A DNA stretch of 64,000 nt from RHLJ01 sp965222205 (GTDB taxonomy: Bacteria; Bacteroidota; Rhodothermia; Balneolales; Balneolaceae). Each line of letters begins with the position of its first letter. Position 1 is the stretch's first letter. This document shows, piece after piece, positions 27,254 through 36,562 of this stretch. A program made the position numbers and the translations under genes. The stretch is from the NCBI GenBank assembly GCA_965222205.1, contig OZ244932.1, positions 1,798,001 to 1,862,000 of the forward strand, in the 5' to 3' direction. Under the pieces are notes generated by a model. It made no database searches. It had not been told where the DNA came from and was given only the letters and a program-made list of their open reading frames with translations.

Positions 27254-27685
27254 CTAGCCTTCTTTAGGAACAATCGCTGCTGAGGCTTCTAATTCGCATG
27301 CCACTTCTCCATCCACAGTAGCTTTACCAACCATTGTTACGAAATTTCGTCTCATAGAACCAAGTTCCACCTCCAGCTGCAGCTGATCTCCCGGAACGAC
27401 CTGTTTTCTGAACTTACATTTATTAATCCCGGTAAATACCATCAATTGAGTTTCAGGATCTGCTTTTTTAGTCATCAACATGATTGCTCCAGCCTGAGCC
27501 AATGCTTCAACCTGAAGTACTCCCGGCATGATTGGTTGCCCCGGAAAGTGACCATTAAAAAACTCTTCATTAGCTGTTACATTTTTGATGGCCTTGATGT
27601 TTTCGTCACCCATTTCCAAAACACGATCAACCAATAAAAATGGATAGCGGTGAGGAATGATCTTCTTAATATCTTCTATATTCAT
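27254..27685 (-). CDS. fabZ: 3-hydroxyacyl-[ACP] dehydratase FabZ
   Basis: This 143-residue hot-dog-fold enzyme dehydrates 3-hydroxyacyl-ACP in fatty acid synthesis. From the chosen start the sequence MNIEDIKKIIPHRYPFLLVD matches FabZ N-termini. The catalytic region FFNGHFPGQPIMPGVLQVEA has the active-site His and Glu. A longer reading from 27730 would add 15 residues overlapping ubiE and is rejected. It lies immediately upstream of panB (no gap) and 37 bases downstream of the ubiE stop. Confidence 0.95.
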   Translation of the reverse strand: MNIEDIKKIIPHRYPFLLVDRVLEMGDENIKAIKNVTANEEFFNGHFPGQPIMPGVLQVEALAQAGAIMLMTKKADPETQLMVFTGINKCKFRKQVVPGDQLQLEVELGSMRRNFVTMVGKATVDGEVACELEASAAIVPKEG

Positions 27686-27722
27686 GTACTTGATTAGTTT
27701 AATTTTGGGCAGGAATATACAA

Positions 27723-28412
27723 TTATTCAACTACTCCCACATATACATAAGCAATTCCACCCGTCAATCTTACGCTCCATTCATCTTTAAAGCATTTAGC
27801 CTGCTCCATCAGTTTGATGAATTTTTTACCTGCCGGAAATGTAGCACTTGTTCGAGGCAGGTATGTGTAAGCTTCCCGGTTTCCGGTTAAAAGCCCGCCA
27901 ACCGTTGGCATAATAAACTGGCTGTATAAATTATACGGGTATTTAATCAATCCTTTAGGTTGGCCAAATTCTAACACTACAACTCTTCCGCCGGGCTTAA
28001 CCACTCTGGCCATCTCTTTTAGAGCAAGGATGGGATCGTCAACATTTCTTATTCCAAAGGCGATACTCGCTATATCAAAGCGGTCATCTTCATAAGGGAG
28101 ATTCATAGCGTCAGCTACTTCAAAATCGATTTCCAATCCCTTTTTTGCGGCTTTATCGGGTGCAGGTTCAATCATAGGAGCGCAAAAATCGGTACCTAAC
28201 ACATACCCTGTTTTACCAACCGCTTTTTTAAACTCAATGGCCAAATCACCTGTACCTGTAGCACAATCGAGTACATGATCTCCCGGCTTAGCTCCGCTTT
28301 GTTCGATGGCTTTATTTCTCCAGGCGTGATGTACCCCAAAGGAAAGTACGGTATTAACCCGATCGTAATCCTCCGCAATATCCGCGAACATAGATCTAAC
28401 TTTTTCACTCAT
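27723..28412 (-). CDS. ubiE: Demethylmenaquinone/ubiquinone methyltransferase
   Basis: This 229-residue SAM-dependent enzyme methylates demethylmenaquinone in quinone synthesis. It begins VRSMFADIAEDYDRVNTVLSFGVHHAWR, the UbiE signature 1. The SAM motif is VLDCATGTGDLAIEF, and signature 2 is DIASIAFGIRNVDDPILALKEMARVVKPGGRVVVLEF. The organism probably uses menaquinone, so MenG is an equivalent name. It heads the ubiE-fabZ-panB-surE run on the minus strand. Confidence 0.95.
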   Translation of the reverse strand: MSEKVRSMFADIAEDYDRVNTVLSFGVHHAWRNKAIEQSGAKPGDHVLDCATGTGDLAIEFKKAVGKTGYVLGTDFCAPMIEPAPDKAAKKGLEIDFEVADAMNLPYEDDRFDIASIAFGIRNVDDPILALKEMARVVKPGGRVVVLEFGQPKGLIKYPYNLYSQFIMPTVGGLLTGNREAYTYLPRTSATFPAGKKFIKLMEQAKCFKDEWSVRLTGGIAYVYVGVVE

Positions 28413-28483
28413 ACCAAAACCCTGATTGTCTGTAACGTCAAGAAAAAATTGTTCATTTAAACATATCTTTTAAAGATACGATT

Positions 28484-28498
28484 TCTCAGATGCTGAGA
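28484..28498 (-). terminator. Hairpin downstream of the histidine phosphatase gene
   Basis: TCTCAG (28484-28489) and CTGAGA (28493-28498) form a 6-bp stem with a three-base loop, nine bases beyond the stop at 28507. An adjoining near-perfect palindrome (TATCTTT, T, AAAGATA) lies just past it. The pair could end transcription before ubiE. The T run is poor, so confidence is moderate. Confidence 0.45.
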
Positions 28499-28506
28499 CC
28501 CGAATT

Positions 28507-29133
28507 TTATTCGTTTACTTCTACGTAAGAAAGATGATCAATTTTGTTTAGCTCAACGGCTTCAAAGCCCGAACCATTCCATAATAAATGGTTTATTGAA
28601 CCATTTTGATGTTTAATCAAATGCATATTCTTTAATCCCTTTCCCAGGAATTCCGACAACAGAATTCGAATCAGTCTGCCATGAAGTAAGAACACAATAT
28701 GGTCTTCTTCAGCATTCTCAAGCACTTCAATTATCTTGGAGCCTGCCCGATCAAAAACTTGTTGCGGAGACTCTCCCCCAGGGATTTCAACTTCAACATT
28801 TCCTTCCATCCACTGCTCGTTCACTTCATGTATTTGAGCTTTAACTTCTTTGAAATAGCATCCCTCAAAATCCCCAAAACTCATTTCATCGAGTTCCTCA
28901 TAGTGTTCCACTAACGCGTCAGATTGTTTTATTAAAGGAGTAGCGGTTTCGAGTGTTCGGATAAGGCTGCTTACAACTACTTTTTCGATGGGATAATCCT
29001 TCAACGCTTCGGCTATTGCGTTTGCCTGTTCTCTTCCAGCTTCATTAATAGAAGCATCTACCCCTCTTCCCTGCAACCGATGAAATTTATTATTGTCCGT
29101 CTCTCCGTGACGAATAAAAAATACGTGCTTCAA
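28507..29133 (-). CDS. Histidine phosphatase (phosphoglycerate mutase-like)
   Basis: This 208-residue protein starts KHVFFIRHGETDNNKFHRLQ, the RHG catalytic motif of the branch 1 histidine phosphatases. VVSSLIRTLETATPLI, DEMSFGDFEGCYF and HIVFLLHGRLIRILLSEFLG (second catalytic His) complete the fold. Typical relatives are broad-specificity phosphatases (GpmB/CobC-like) acting on small phosphorylated metabolites. Which substrate is used is not visible. It shares a short two-base spacer with the membrane protein at 29136. Confidence 0.88.
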   Translation of the reverse strand: MKHVFFIRHGETDNNKFHRLQGRGVDASINEAGREQANAIAEALKDYPIEKVVVSSLIRTLETATPLIKQSDALVEHYEELDEMSFGDFEGCYFKEVKAQIHEVNEQWMEGNVEVEIPGGESPQQVFDRAGSKIIEVLENAEEDHIVFLLHGRLIRILLSEFLGKGLKNMHLIKHQNGSINHLLWNGSGFEAVELNKIDHLSYVEVNE

Positions 29134-29135
29134 AA

Positions 29136-29807
29136 TTACTTCTTCCTGGTCTTATGGTAGTTTGCAATATCAATCAACCGATCCTGCATTTCACTTATTT
29201 TACCGGTTAGTATGCCACTTTTCATCCCATACCGGATAAGAAGCATATTTAAAACACGGTCCTGGATTTCGATGTCTGAGCCTGAGCCTCTACTTTGAAT
29301 GAGTCGGATCAGTAACCTCAGTAGCCCTACTTTGAAGAGAAAGAATAAAATTAGTCCAAACCAGAGTGCACTAAAATCTACAGAAATACCGTAAGCTGAG
29401 ATAAACTCGTTGAACGCAATTCCCATCAATAACACACAGGAAGCCACGTATGCAAACCCATCAGTCGTAATAAGTTTGATAACCGGGCTGGCTGCCAAAA
29501 AAAGAAAAGCACTCGTATTAAAATACCAGATCAGAAAAAAGGCAATTGAAGCGAGTGCTGCAATCCAGGGAGTAACAGAAATGTAGACAAGTAAAAAAAA
29601 CAAAAGTAAAGAGAGTCCATCTGCACTTTTTACCCATGCATCTGCCTCTTTGATGATACGCTCTATGGGATATTTTTTTAACAGACCCGGAGTATATTTC
29701 TCAATCTGCTCGCTAGTAATGTGATACCAATTACCATTGGAAGTGGTTATCCCATCTGATAGCTCCATCATCTGCCATTTAAACTCGCCAACTTTTCGTG
29801 CACTCAT
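29136..29807 (-). CDS. Hypothetical multi-pass membrane protein
   Basis: This 223-residue protein has a soluble N-terminal region of about 60 residues, four likely membrane helices between residues about 63 and 165 (for example GLSLLLFFLLVYISVTPWIAA and FSALWFGLILFFLFKVGLL), and a soluble charged tail ending in NYHKTRKK. No named family was recognised. It lies two bases upstream of the histidine phosphatase gene, so they are probably co-transcribed, and 31 bases from the comF stop. The reading frame is well conserved in hydrophobic pattern and is clearly a gene. Confidence 0.7.
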   Translation of the reverse strand: MSARKVGEFKWQMMELSDGITTSNGNWYHITSEQIEKYTPGLLKKYPIERIIKEADAWVKSADGLSLLLFFLLVYISVTPWIAALASIAFFLIWYFNTSAFLFLAASPVIKLITTDGFAYVASCVLLMGIAFNEFISAYGISVDFSALWFGLILFFLFKVGLLRLLIRLIQSRGSGSDIEIQDRVLNMLLIRYGMKSGILTGKISEMQDRLIDIANYHKTRKK

Positions 29808-29838
29808 ATACCAAATATATCCTTATTCCTGCAATGAT

Positions 29839-30540
29839 TCAGGCTTGTGCTACTGTTGCTATCATAATTTTACTTGCTCCGGCTTCCAGCAGCGTATCAG
29901 CCAGTTCGAATGCAGTTGCCCCGGTAGTAAATACATCGTCTACCACTATGCATATCTTATTTTTAAAGGCAGATGGGTTCTTCACCATAAAAGCCTGGTT
30001 AATGTTCTCTCGCCTTTTCTCCAAAGAGAAACCGGTTTGAGTTTTTGTGTTTTTTATGCGGATTACATCCTGTTTTTTGCACAACGAAAGCGAGGTTGAT
30101 TTCTCAATACCCTTCGCGATAAACACTGCCTGGTTATATCCTCTCATTCTTCTCTTTTTGGGGTGAAGCGGAACTGGTACTAACACACATTCATCTTCAA
30201 CTATGAAATATGGGTTGCGCTTCAAACTTTTTCCAAGTGCTACACCCAGATCTTCTCCTACTCCCGTTAACCGGTGGTATTTAAGTGCATGCAATAAATC
30301 CTGAAGGAAACCTCCTTTATCGAAGTTCCACAGTGCGTGTTGTAGCACTACTCTTTCGGGTAACAGCGTATCACTGCAAACTCGTTTTCCCTCAGAATTA
30401 GCCACCTCGAATTTGTTTTTGATGCAATGAGAGCATATAAACTGCTCAGTATCAGACAGAGAAAGACCACAAACAGTGCATACTTTTGGAAATAGCACTT
30501 CCAAAAATCCTCGTTTTATCGTTTTAATACTTGTTAACAT
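29839..30540 (-). CDS. comF: ComF-family phosphoribosyltransferase-like protein
   Basis: This 233-residue protein has an N-terminal zinc-binding motif (CTVCGLSLSDTEQFICSHC), LHALKYHRLTGVGEDLG, VPVPLHPKKRRMRGYNQA and the PRPP-binding signature KICIVVDDVFTTGATAFELA. This is the ComF/GntX family, linked to DNA uptake and competence in several bacteria. It is divergent from the RodZ-like gene. ComF is fused or associated with competence machinery elsewhere, but no other competence gene is seen in this window. Confidence 0.9.
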   Translation of the reverse strand: MLTSIKTIKRGFLEVLFPKVCTVCGLSLSDTEQFICSHCIKNKFEVANSEGKRVCSDTLLPERVVLQHALWNFDKGGFLQDLLHALKYHRLTGVGEDLGVALGKSLKRNPYFIVEDECVLVPVPLHPKKRRMRGYNQAVFIAKGIEKSTSLSLCKKQDVIRIKNTKTQTGFSLEKRRENINQAFMVKNPSAFKNKICIVVDDVFTTGATAFELADTLLEAGASKIMIATVAQA

Positions 30541-30636
30541 TTTGAATTATTTAAAACGAAAAGCTTGCTTTTGCAGTCCACTTTAATTACTTAGTTTGCT
30601 GGCAGAAATACAAAGCAGTAATTAAAATTTTTGCGC

Positions 30637-31680
30637 ATGTCTCTCGGGAAAGACTTAGCCAGTATTCGTAAAGAACTTGGACTCTCATTAGAAGAGATTC
30701 AAAGTTCTATTAAAATTCCAATGCTCACCCTCAAAAGCATTGAGAATGATTCCATTTTTGAATCTACCGAGCATAATCAAACCTACATTAGAAGTTTTGT
30801 GCGTAGTTATGCCAGAGCTTTACATTTAAATGACGATGACGTTGTAAAAGCGCTTGATGCTGTTGAAGCAGGCATCTACGACCACGACCTACTGGCGGAA
30901 AACGAAGAAGTAACCCCACCAGAACCTGATGAAAACGAGCCCTTTGATTTAAAAAACGTCACCCCACCTGATATAGAAAAAGCTCCCTCAAAGCCCAAAC
31001 CTACCATTGAAAACGTTAATTGGGCAGATTTAGGAAAGAAATTCTCGCTACAGGATTCTGGATCAAAGGGTTGGGTTCTTCTTGTAATTATCATTTTTGT
31101 GCTCGCATTACTTGCTACCGGCTTTTTCTTCAGAGAAGAAATTTTTGGCTTTTTTGAAACCGGAACAACTGAAGTTACTGAACCGGTTGAGAACAATTTC
31201 CCGACTCTCCCTGATGTCACCACTGAAGTGGACACTTTGAATACAGCACCACCACTTCAAGCGCCTGATCAAGGTACTACCGAAGTTGTTAACCAGGTTC
31301 CAGCTTTACCATCGTCGAACCTCAATACTCAAATTGATACACTTACCTTGGCTGTGTATGCCATTTTCGACAAACTTGAACCTGTGCGGGTTACCAGCGA
31401 CTTAAACGGGAGAACCAATCCTTTCTGGATGGAACAGGGAGAAGCTTATAATTTCGATTTTAATGATTCCCTGTTGGTACGTGGTCAATATTCCCGAATG
31501 CTTCTCTTATTTAACGGCCATGTGATCGAAAATCACCGACAGTATTACGACCCTGAGACGGAATCCGTAGTTATTACAAGATCTATCCTTGATTCCTCTG
31601 GTTATTTTAATCCCGCGCCGGCTTCTTTTCCTTATGAGGAAGGACCTCCCGACAGTTTAGTGTACCGTATCAATTATTAA
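30637..31680 (+). CDS. RodZ-like helix-turn-helix membrane protein
   Basis: The ATG at 30637 gives 347 residues; a TTG two codons upstream is also in frame. Residues about 4-75 form a Cro-type helix-turn-helix (KDLASIRKELGLSLEEIQSS, then YIRSFVRSYARALHL), followed by a Pro-rich acidic linker, one membrane helix (about 145-165, GWVLLVIIIFVLALLATGFFF), and a periplasmic C-terminal part resembling DUF4115 (LTLAVYAIFDKLEPVRVTSD). This is the architecture of RodZ, a cell-shape protein that links MreB to the membrane. MreB itself is not in the window. Sequence divergence in the linker is normal for the family. Confidence 0.82.
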   Translation: MSLGKDLASIRKELGLSLEEIQSSIKIPMLTLKSIENDSIFESTEHNQTYIRSFVRSYARALHLNDDDVVKALDAVEAGIYDHDLLAENEEVTPPEPDENEPFDLKNVTPPDIEKAPSKPKPTIENVNWADLGKKFSLQDSGSKGWVLLVIIIFVLALLATGFFFREEIFGFFETGTTEVTEPVENNFPTLPDVTTEVDTLNTAPPLQAPDQGTTEVVNQVPALPSSNLNTQIDTLTLAVYAIFDKLEPVRVTSDLNGRTNPFWMEQGEAYNFDFNDSLLVRGQYSRMLLLFNGHVIENHRQYYDPETESVVITRSILDSSGYFNPAPASFPYEEGPPDSLVYRINY

Positions 31681-31700
31681 TACGATTTATAGTTTTGGGG

Positions 31701-33695
31701 ATGACTAAATCAGACGCACAAAAAAGAGTTCAGGAACTAAAAGAACTACTTAAGAATGCGAATGACGCTTATTATCAGGACGCTCAGCCTTTCATGAGCG
31801 ACAAAGACTTTGATGAAAAGCTCAAGGAACTGGAGGCTCTTGAAAACGAATTCGACCTTGCTACAGACGACTCCCCCACAAAACGTGTTGGCGGTGAAGC
31901 TTCTTCAGAATTTGAAACTGTTCAACATACGGTTCCACTTCTCAGCCTTGATAATACCTACAATGAGCAGGAACTCAACGATTTTGATGGCCGGGTCCAA
32001 CGTATACTTGGGCACGCCGACTACGATTATCTCGTAGAATTGAAATTTGATGGAGCATCTCTCCGGCTCCGATACGAAAATGGAGAATTGGTACTTGGAG
32101 CAACCCGAGGAAATGGTCAACAGGGTGATGACATAACGAGAAATGTAAAAACTGTTCGTGATATCCCCTTAAGACTAACGGGTGATTTCCCTGATGTGGT
32201 TGAGGTTCGGGGGGAGGCATATATGGAGCGTGAGGCTTTTGCCAGGATGAATCAAAAAAGGGAAGAAGAAGGATTGGCTGTGTTCGCAAATCCAAGGAAC
32301 TCAACAGCGGGGTCTTTGAAAATGCAGGATCCAAGGGCAGTAGCTCAACGCCCTATTCGCTTTTTTGCCTTTGATTTATTGTTTGATGAAAAAGACGGTT
32401 CCGTTACACAGGCTCAGAAAGTTAAATTTATTGATGAGTTTGGTCTGCCCGGAAATCAATACCCAAGAGTTTGCAAGAATATCGATGAAGTACATGCAAC
32501 TATCGCAGAATTTGATGAGCTCCGGCATACTCTTCCCTACGAAACAGATGGAGTTGTGATCAAAATCAATCAAACGCATCTGAGGGAGCAGTTGGGCAGT
32601 ACTTCAAAGTTTCCGCGTTGGGCTATAGCTTACAAATTTGAAGCGGAGCAGGCTACCTCCGTAATCAATGATATCACTCTTCAGGTTGGTCGTTTAGGAA
32701 CCATCACCCCTGTCGCTGAATTGGAACCCGTTCTGCTTGCCGGAACTACTGTAAAACGGGCTTCTCTACATAATGAGGAAGAAATTCACCGCAAAGACAT
32801 TCGCATTGGTGATACCGTAGTTGTTGAAAAAGCCGGTGAAATTATCCCTCAGGTAATCAGCGTAGTGAACCCTGACCGCGAGGGAAGAAATAATGAATTC
32901 AACTTTCCGAAAAAATGTCCTGCCTGTGATGCCGAACTCATCAAATATGAAGGTGAAGTAGCATGGAGATGTGTGAATCCCGAATGTCCTCCTCAGGTTC
33001 GCATCAAAATTGAGCACTTTGCTTCCCGTGATGCTTTGGATATAGAAGGATTGGGAGAATCGGTCGTAGATCAATTAGTAACTGAAGGTCTGATTTCGAA
33101 TTACGCTGATTTGTATGAGTTAAAAGTCGAACAAATTATTCCGTTAGAACGAATGGCAGAGAAAAGTGCCCAAAATCTTATTGACGGAATAAACAAGAGC
33201 AAAGAACAACCATTCGAACGGGTATTGTATGCTCTGGGGATTCGTTTTGTAGGGAAAACTGTAGCTAAAGATCTTGCTAAAGCATTTAAAACAATAGATT
33301 CATTGCGATCAGCTTCTGAAGAAGAATTGCTCGCGGTTGACTCAATCGGACCAAGAATAGCAGAATCTGTGGTTGAATTCTTCCAACATGAAACCTATTC
33401 AAAACTGGTAGAACGATTAATCTCTTACAACCTTCAATTCGAAATGGAAGAAGAAGAACTGGCATCCAACACACTCGAAGGGAAAACTATCGTGCTTACC
33501 GGTACTCTTCCAACACTATCCAGAAAAGATGCTTCTGAATTGATTGAAAAACATGGAGGTAAAACTTCATCCTCAGTAAGCAAAAAAACGGATTACGTAT
33601 TAGCTGGGGAGTCAGCAGGTAGTAAACTCACAAAAGCTCAGAATCTTGGAATCCAAATTTTGGATGAAGAAGGGTTTCTATCAATAATTGGGTAA
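31701..33695 (+). CDS. ligA: NAD-dependent DNA ligase LigA
   Basis: This 664-residue enzyme joins nicked DNA in replication. The chosen ATG is at 31701; a TTG two codons upstream is an alternative. The adenylation Lys115 is in LVELKFDGASLRLRY, and NAD-binding motifs include GDDITRNVKTVRDIPLRL and EVRGEAYM. The zinc finger is CPACDAELIKYEGEVAWRCVNPEC, followed by helix-hairpin-helix repeats and a C-terminal BRCT domain (TLEGKTIVLTGTLPTLSRKDA). It is 15-20 bases after the RodZ-like gene. A second, ATP-dependent ligase is encoded at 62016. Confidence 0.96.
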   Translation: MTKSDAQKRVQELKELLKNANDAYYQDAQPFMSDKDFDEKLKELEALENEFDLATDDSPTKRVGGEASSEFETVQHTVPLLSLDNTYNEQELNDFDGRVQRILGHADYDYLVELKFDGASLRLRYENGELVLGATRGNGQQGDDITRNVKTVRDIPLRLTGDFPDVVEVRGEAYMEREAFARMNQKREEEGLAVFANPRNSTAGSLKMQDPRAVAQRPIRFFAFDLLFDEKDGSVTQAQKVKFIDEFGLPGNQYPRVCKNIDEVHATIAEFDELRHTLPYETDGVVIKINQTHLREQLGSTSKFPRWAIAYKFEAEQATSVINDITLQVGRLGTITPVAELEPVLLAGTTVKRASLHNEEEIHRKDIRIGDTVVVEKAGEIIPQVISVVNPDREGRNNEFNFPKKCPACDAELIKYEGEVAWRCVNPECPPQVRIKIEHFASRDALDIEGLGESVVDQLVTEGLISNYADLYELKVEQIIPLERMAEKSAQNLIDGINKSKEQPFERVLYALGIRFVGKTVAKDLAKAFKTIDSLRSASEEELLAVDSIGPRIAESVVEFFQHETYSKLVERLISYNLQFEMEEEELASNTLEGKTIVLTGTLPTLSRKDASELIEKHGGKTSSSVSKKTDYVLAGESAGSKLTKAQNLGIQILDEEGFLSIIG

Positions 33696-33726
33696 AATTA
33701 GTGATTATTTTTTTAATCCAGTACAT

Positions 33727-33742
33727 GCGTTGCATGCAACGC
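33727..33742. repeat. Perfect 16-bp palindrome between ligA and ald
   Basis: GCGTTGCATGCAACGC is an exact palindrome centred at 33734/33735, 31 bases after the ligA stop and 96 bases before the ald start. Such a symmetric site without loop suits a dimeric DNA-binding protein better than an RNA hairpin. No other copy was found in the window by eye. Confidence 0.6.
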
Positions 33743-33837
33743 CGCTAACTGAGGGCAAAATAAAGAAAACTCAAACCTCACTACTCAAAACTCATAGCTA
33801 TTTTATATCTTCCAAAAATTAGTCCTAATCAACATTT

Positions 33838-35052
33838 ATGGATATCAACCCACTTGACACAGAACAATTAGGGATAAAAACGCTTGAAAAGCACCTTATT
33901 CGCAATACAAGTGAGGTATCGTTAAAAATTGGTATCCCAAAAGAAAATTCTATTGATGAGAAAAGGGTTTCATTAACTCCTGGCGGAGTCTCAGTGCTTC
34001 GGGCCAACGGACATCAAGTCTTCGTTGAAAAAGGAGCCGGAGAAGAAGCCAAGTTTTCAGATCGGGATTATGCCGAAGCAGGGGCTGAGATCGCATTAAG
34101 TGTAGATGATCTATTCAAAAAATCAGAACTGATTTTGAAAGTAGCTCCTCTTTCTTCGCAAGAATTTGAGCTTTTGGAAGCAAATCACACTATCGTCTCA
34201 GCTCTTCACCTGGGAAGTCAAACTCAGGAATATTTTGAAGCGCTAAACCGTAAGAGCGTTACCGGAATTGGCTATGAATTCATTCGGGGAGCTGACAAAG
34301 AATTCCCTATTGTTCGAATGATGCACGAAATCACCGGTTCCATTGCTGTTCAGATTGCAGCTCACTATATGGAAAGCCGAAGCAATGGTCAGGGTATTAT
34401 GTTAGGTGGTATTTCCGGAGTTCCTCCTGCTACCGTGGTAATTCTGGGTGCGGGAATTACAGGTGAATACGCAGCCCGAACAGCGCTAGGATACGGCGCT
34501 CAGGTTTTCGTGATGGATAACGACCTAACTGCGCTTCGCAGACTCGAAAATGCGTTAGATCGCCGAATCATTACCGCTGTAGCTAATCAACAGTATTTGA
34601 GTAATGCACTGAAGTTTGCTGATGTGATTATTGGTGCTGCGATGGCAGAAGGCGAACGTTCTCCTTGCTGGGTGACCGAAGAAATGGTGGCTAATATGAA
34701 AACAGGAAGTGTGATCGTTGATACGGTTATCGATCAGGGTGGGTGTGTAGCTACCAGCCGGGCAACTACTCATTCAAATCCGATTTTCTCGGTGCATGAT
34801 GTCACCCATTATTGTGTCCCGAATATCCCTGCAAACGTAGCTCGTACCGCTACGTACGCGCTGAACAATGTACTTGTACCCTATGTGCTTGCTATTGGGG
34901 ATGCGGGCGGTGTGAAAGAATGCTTGTGGGATAATGTTGCTCTCAGAAATGGCACATACGCTTATAAAAAGCATATCACGAAGAAATCCATAAGCGAAAT
35001 GTTTGATATCCCCTACCGTGAAATTGAAATGCTCATTGCTTCACAGATATAA
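33838..35052 (+). CDS. ald: Alanine dehydrogenase
   Basis: This 404-residue protein belongs to the alanine dehydrogenase/PNT family and oxidatively deaminates L-alanine with NAD. The N-terminal part contains KIGIPKENSIDEKRVSLTPG (substrate-binding Arg and Lys), ILKVAPLSSQEFELL and HEITGSIAVQIAAHYMES. The Rossmann domain starts TVVILGAGITGEYAARTALG with VFVMDNDLTALRRLE, and VDTVIDQGGCVATSRATTH and VPNIPANVARTATYALNN follow as in Ald. The protein is about 30 residues longer at the N-terminus than E. coli-type PntA domains but typical of Bacteroidota Ald. The first in-frame ATG is used. Confidence 0.92.
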   Translation: MDINPLDTEQLGIKTLEKHLIRNTSEVSLKIGIPKENSIDEKRVSLTPGGVSVLRANGHQVFVEKGAGEEAKFSDRDYAEAGAEIALSVDDLFKKSELILKVAPLSSQEFELLEANHTIVSALHLGSQTQEYFEALNRKSVTGIGYEFIRGADKEFPIVRMMHEITGSIAVQIAAHYMESRSNGQGIMLGGISGVPPATVVILGAGITGEYAARTALGYGAQVFVMDNDLTALRRLENALDRRIITAVANQQYLSNALKFADVIIGAAMAEGERSPCWVTEEMVANMKTGSVIVDTVIDQGGCVATSRATTHSNPIFSVHDVTHYCVPNIPANVARTATYALNNVLVPYVLAIGDAGGVKECLWDNVALRNGTYAYKKHITKKSISEMFDIPYREIEMLIASQI

Positions 35053-35060
35053 TGTCTTTG

Positions 35061-35142
35061 GTCATCCTGAGGATACTACCGAAGGATCTGCACAATTTGT
35101 TTTAAGTAAATTCTTTAGATTCCTCCCTCTGGTCGAAATAAC
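35061..35142. repeat. Dispersed intergenic repeat (GTCATCCTGAGG / GGTCGAAATAAC type)
   Basis: GTCATCCTGAGG at 35061 and the imperfectly complementary TCCTCCCTCTGGTCGAAATAAC ending at 35142, with GAAGGATCT and AGATTCCTCC inside, form the long imperfect hairpin known from many Bacteroidota intergenic regions (consensus GTCATTTCGACC...GGAATCT). It fills the spacer between ald and the membrane protein at 35187. A related half-copy lies near 60869. Confidence 0.65.
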
Positions 35143-35186
35143 AAAAAAACATTCTTCATTGATTATTTTTTAAATAATAATTTTAA

Positions 35187-35552
35187 ATGTCAGAACTCTC
35201 CCATTCCAATTTTGTTCGAATCAGTCTAATTAATTGGGTGCTAAGCGTACCAATGATCGTGCTCTTTGCCTGGCCTTATTATTACGCAGCTAAACTTCTG
35301 GGAATGATGGAAATTCTGCGATATTTCGGAGCTTTTATATTTGCTGTCCCATTTATGATTACCATCATCCATGGACATGTAACTATGGCGTTGGGTTCTC
35401 CCCACCGCAACCATTATTACGATTGGCTGATTAAGCATCCTTATACCTACGGACTTTTTTTTAACCGTATGATGCCCAAAACCCGTTTTCGGTTAATACT
35501 CCTAATAGCCAGCCTCCTTTTTCTTCCGGTTGGGTATCTTCTTGGCTTATGA
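35187..35552 (+). CDS. Hypothetical small membrane protein
   Basis: This 121-residue protein has three hydrophobic segments (about residues 13-30, 38-66 and 101-121) separated by a loop rich in Tyr and His (SPHRNHYYDWLIKHPYTYG). It is unassigned. The stop codon overlaps the start of the S51 peptidase gene by four bases (ATGA at 35549), which suggests co-translation with it. Function is not known. Confidence 0.68.
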   Translation: MSELSHSNFVRISLINWVLSVPMIVLFAWPYYYAAKLLGMMEILRYFGAFIFAVPFMITIIHGHVTMALGSPHRNHYYDWLIKHPYTYGLFFNRMMPKTRFRLILLIASLLFLPVGYLLGL

Positions 35553-36562
35553 TTTATTCAAAACTCATCTTATTAACTATAATATTGGGTGCTGTTTGTT
35601 CTGAGAATGACTTCACAGAATCACCTCCCGTGCCAGGTATTTCATTAGGTTTAGTAGGTGATTCAACAGATGTGCAAACTATTTCTAAGGCTGGTACTGT
35701 TATTATGGGAGGTTCAAGAGATGTTGATGAGGCCATCTTATGGATGATAAATAACTCAGGTGGAGGAGATTTTGTGGTAATTAGAGCAAAAGGAACTGAT
35801 GCCTATAACGATTATATCTTCGGTTTAGGCGATATCAATTCAGTTGAAACACTTTTAATTGATTCCAGATCTGACGCTTCTGATGCAGGTGTTGTAAGAA
35901 AAGTGCGGGATGCAGAGGCCCTCTTTATCGCCGGAGGAAACCAATATGATTATGTTTCATTTTGGAAAGATACCCCCCTTGAAGAAGCAATCAATTATCT
36001 GCTAAATGATAAAAAAGTACCAATTGGGGGTACAAGTGCCGGTGCAGCAATTATGGGTGAATTTTATTTTGACGCCGCGAAAGGCACCATTTACTCAGAT
36101 GAAGCCTTAGAAAATCCTTTTGACTCACTAATCAGCATTCAAGGAAACGACTTCATTGAAAATGAATATTTGATCAATACGATAACTGATACCCATTATT
36201 CTCAAAGAGACCGACAAGGAAGGCACACTACATTTATCGCTCGAATTATTAATGATTTGAACAGACCTGCGAGGGGAATTGGTGTGGATGAAAGAACAGC
36301 TGTTTGCATTGATGAAAATGGAATTGCCACGGTTTTTGGCACGAACCACGTATACTTCATTGATGGTAGCATATCAAATCCTGAAATCATTTCAGAAAAC
36401 GAACCTCTACATTGGTACAATCAAATGAGAGCTCTGAAAGTGTTCAAAATACAAGGATCTGAAACCGGTAATCAATCTTTTGACCTTAAATCCTGGGATT
36501 CTGATGATCAGGATATAACTGGTTATTGGTATGTTGAAAATGGGACTTTTGAAGGATTTTAA
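35549..36562 (+). CDS. Cyanophycinase-like peptidase S51, lipoprotein
   Basis: This 337-residue protein has a lipoprotein signal (MIYSKLILLTIILGAVC, lipid Cys at 17). The catalytic Ser163 lies in VPIGGTSAGAAIMGEFYFDA, the Gly-Thr-Ser-Ala-Gly motif of the S51 family (dipeptidase E and cyanophycinase). RVRDAEALFIAGGNQYDYVSFW-type sequence precedes it (KVRDAEALFIAGGNQYDYVS), and DTHYSQRDRQGRHTTFIARI matches the conserved His/Asp/Arg region of cyanophycinases. As a lipoprotein it should act on peptides or polymers in the envelope. Overlap with the upstream membrane gene indicates a two-gene operon. Confidence 0.88.
   Translation: MIYSKLILLTIILGAVCSENDFTESPPVPGISLGLVGDSTDVQTISKAGTVIMGGSRDVDEAILWMINNSGGGDFVVIRAKGTDAYNDYIFGLGDINSVETLLIDSRSDASDAGVVRKVRDAEALFIAGGNQYDYVSFWKDTPLEEAINYLLNDKKVPIGGTSAGAAIMGEFYFDAAKGTIYSDEALENPFDSLISIQGNDFIENEYLINTITDTHYSQRDRQGRHTTFIARIINDLNRPARGIGVDERTAVCIDENGIATVFGTNHVYFIDGSISNPEIISENEPLHWYNQMRALKVFKIQGSETGNQSFDLKSWDSDDQDITGYWYVENGTFEGF

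Noticed and set aside
32766..33074. Minus-strand ORF of 102 residues inside ligA
   Set aside because: Complete overlap with a well-supported gene and no family features.
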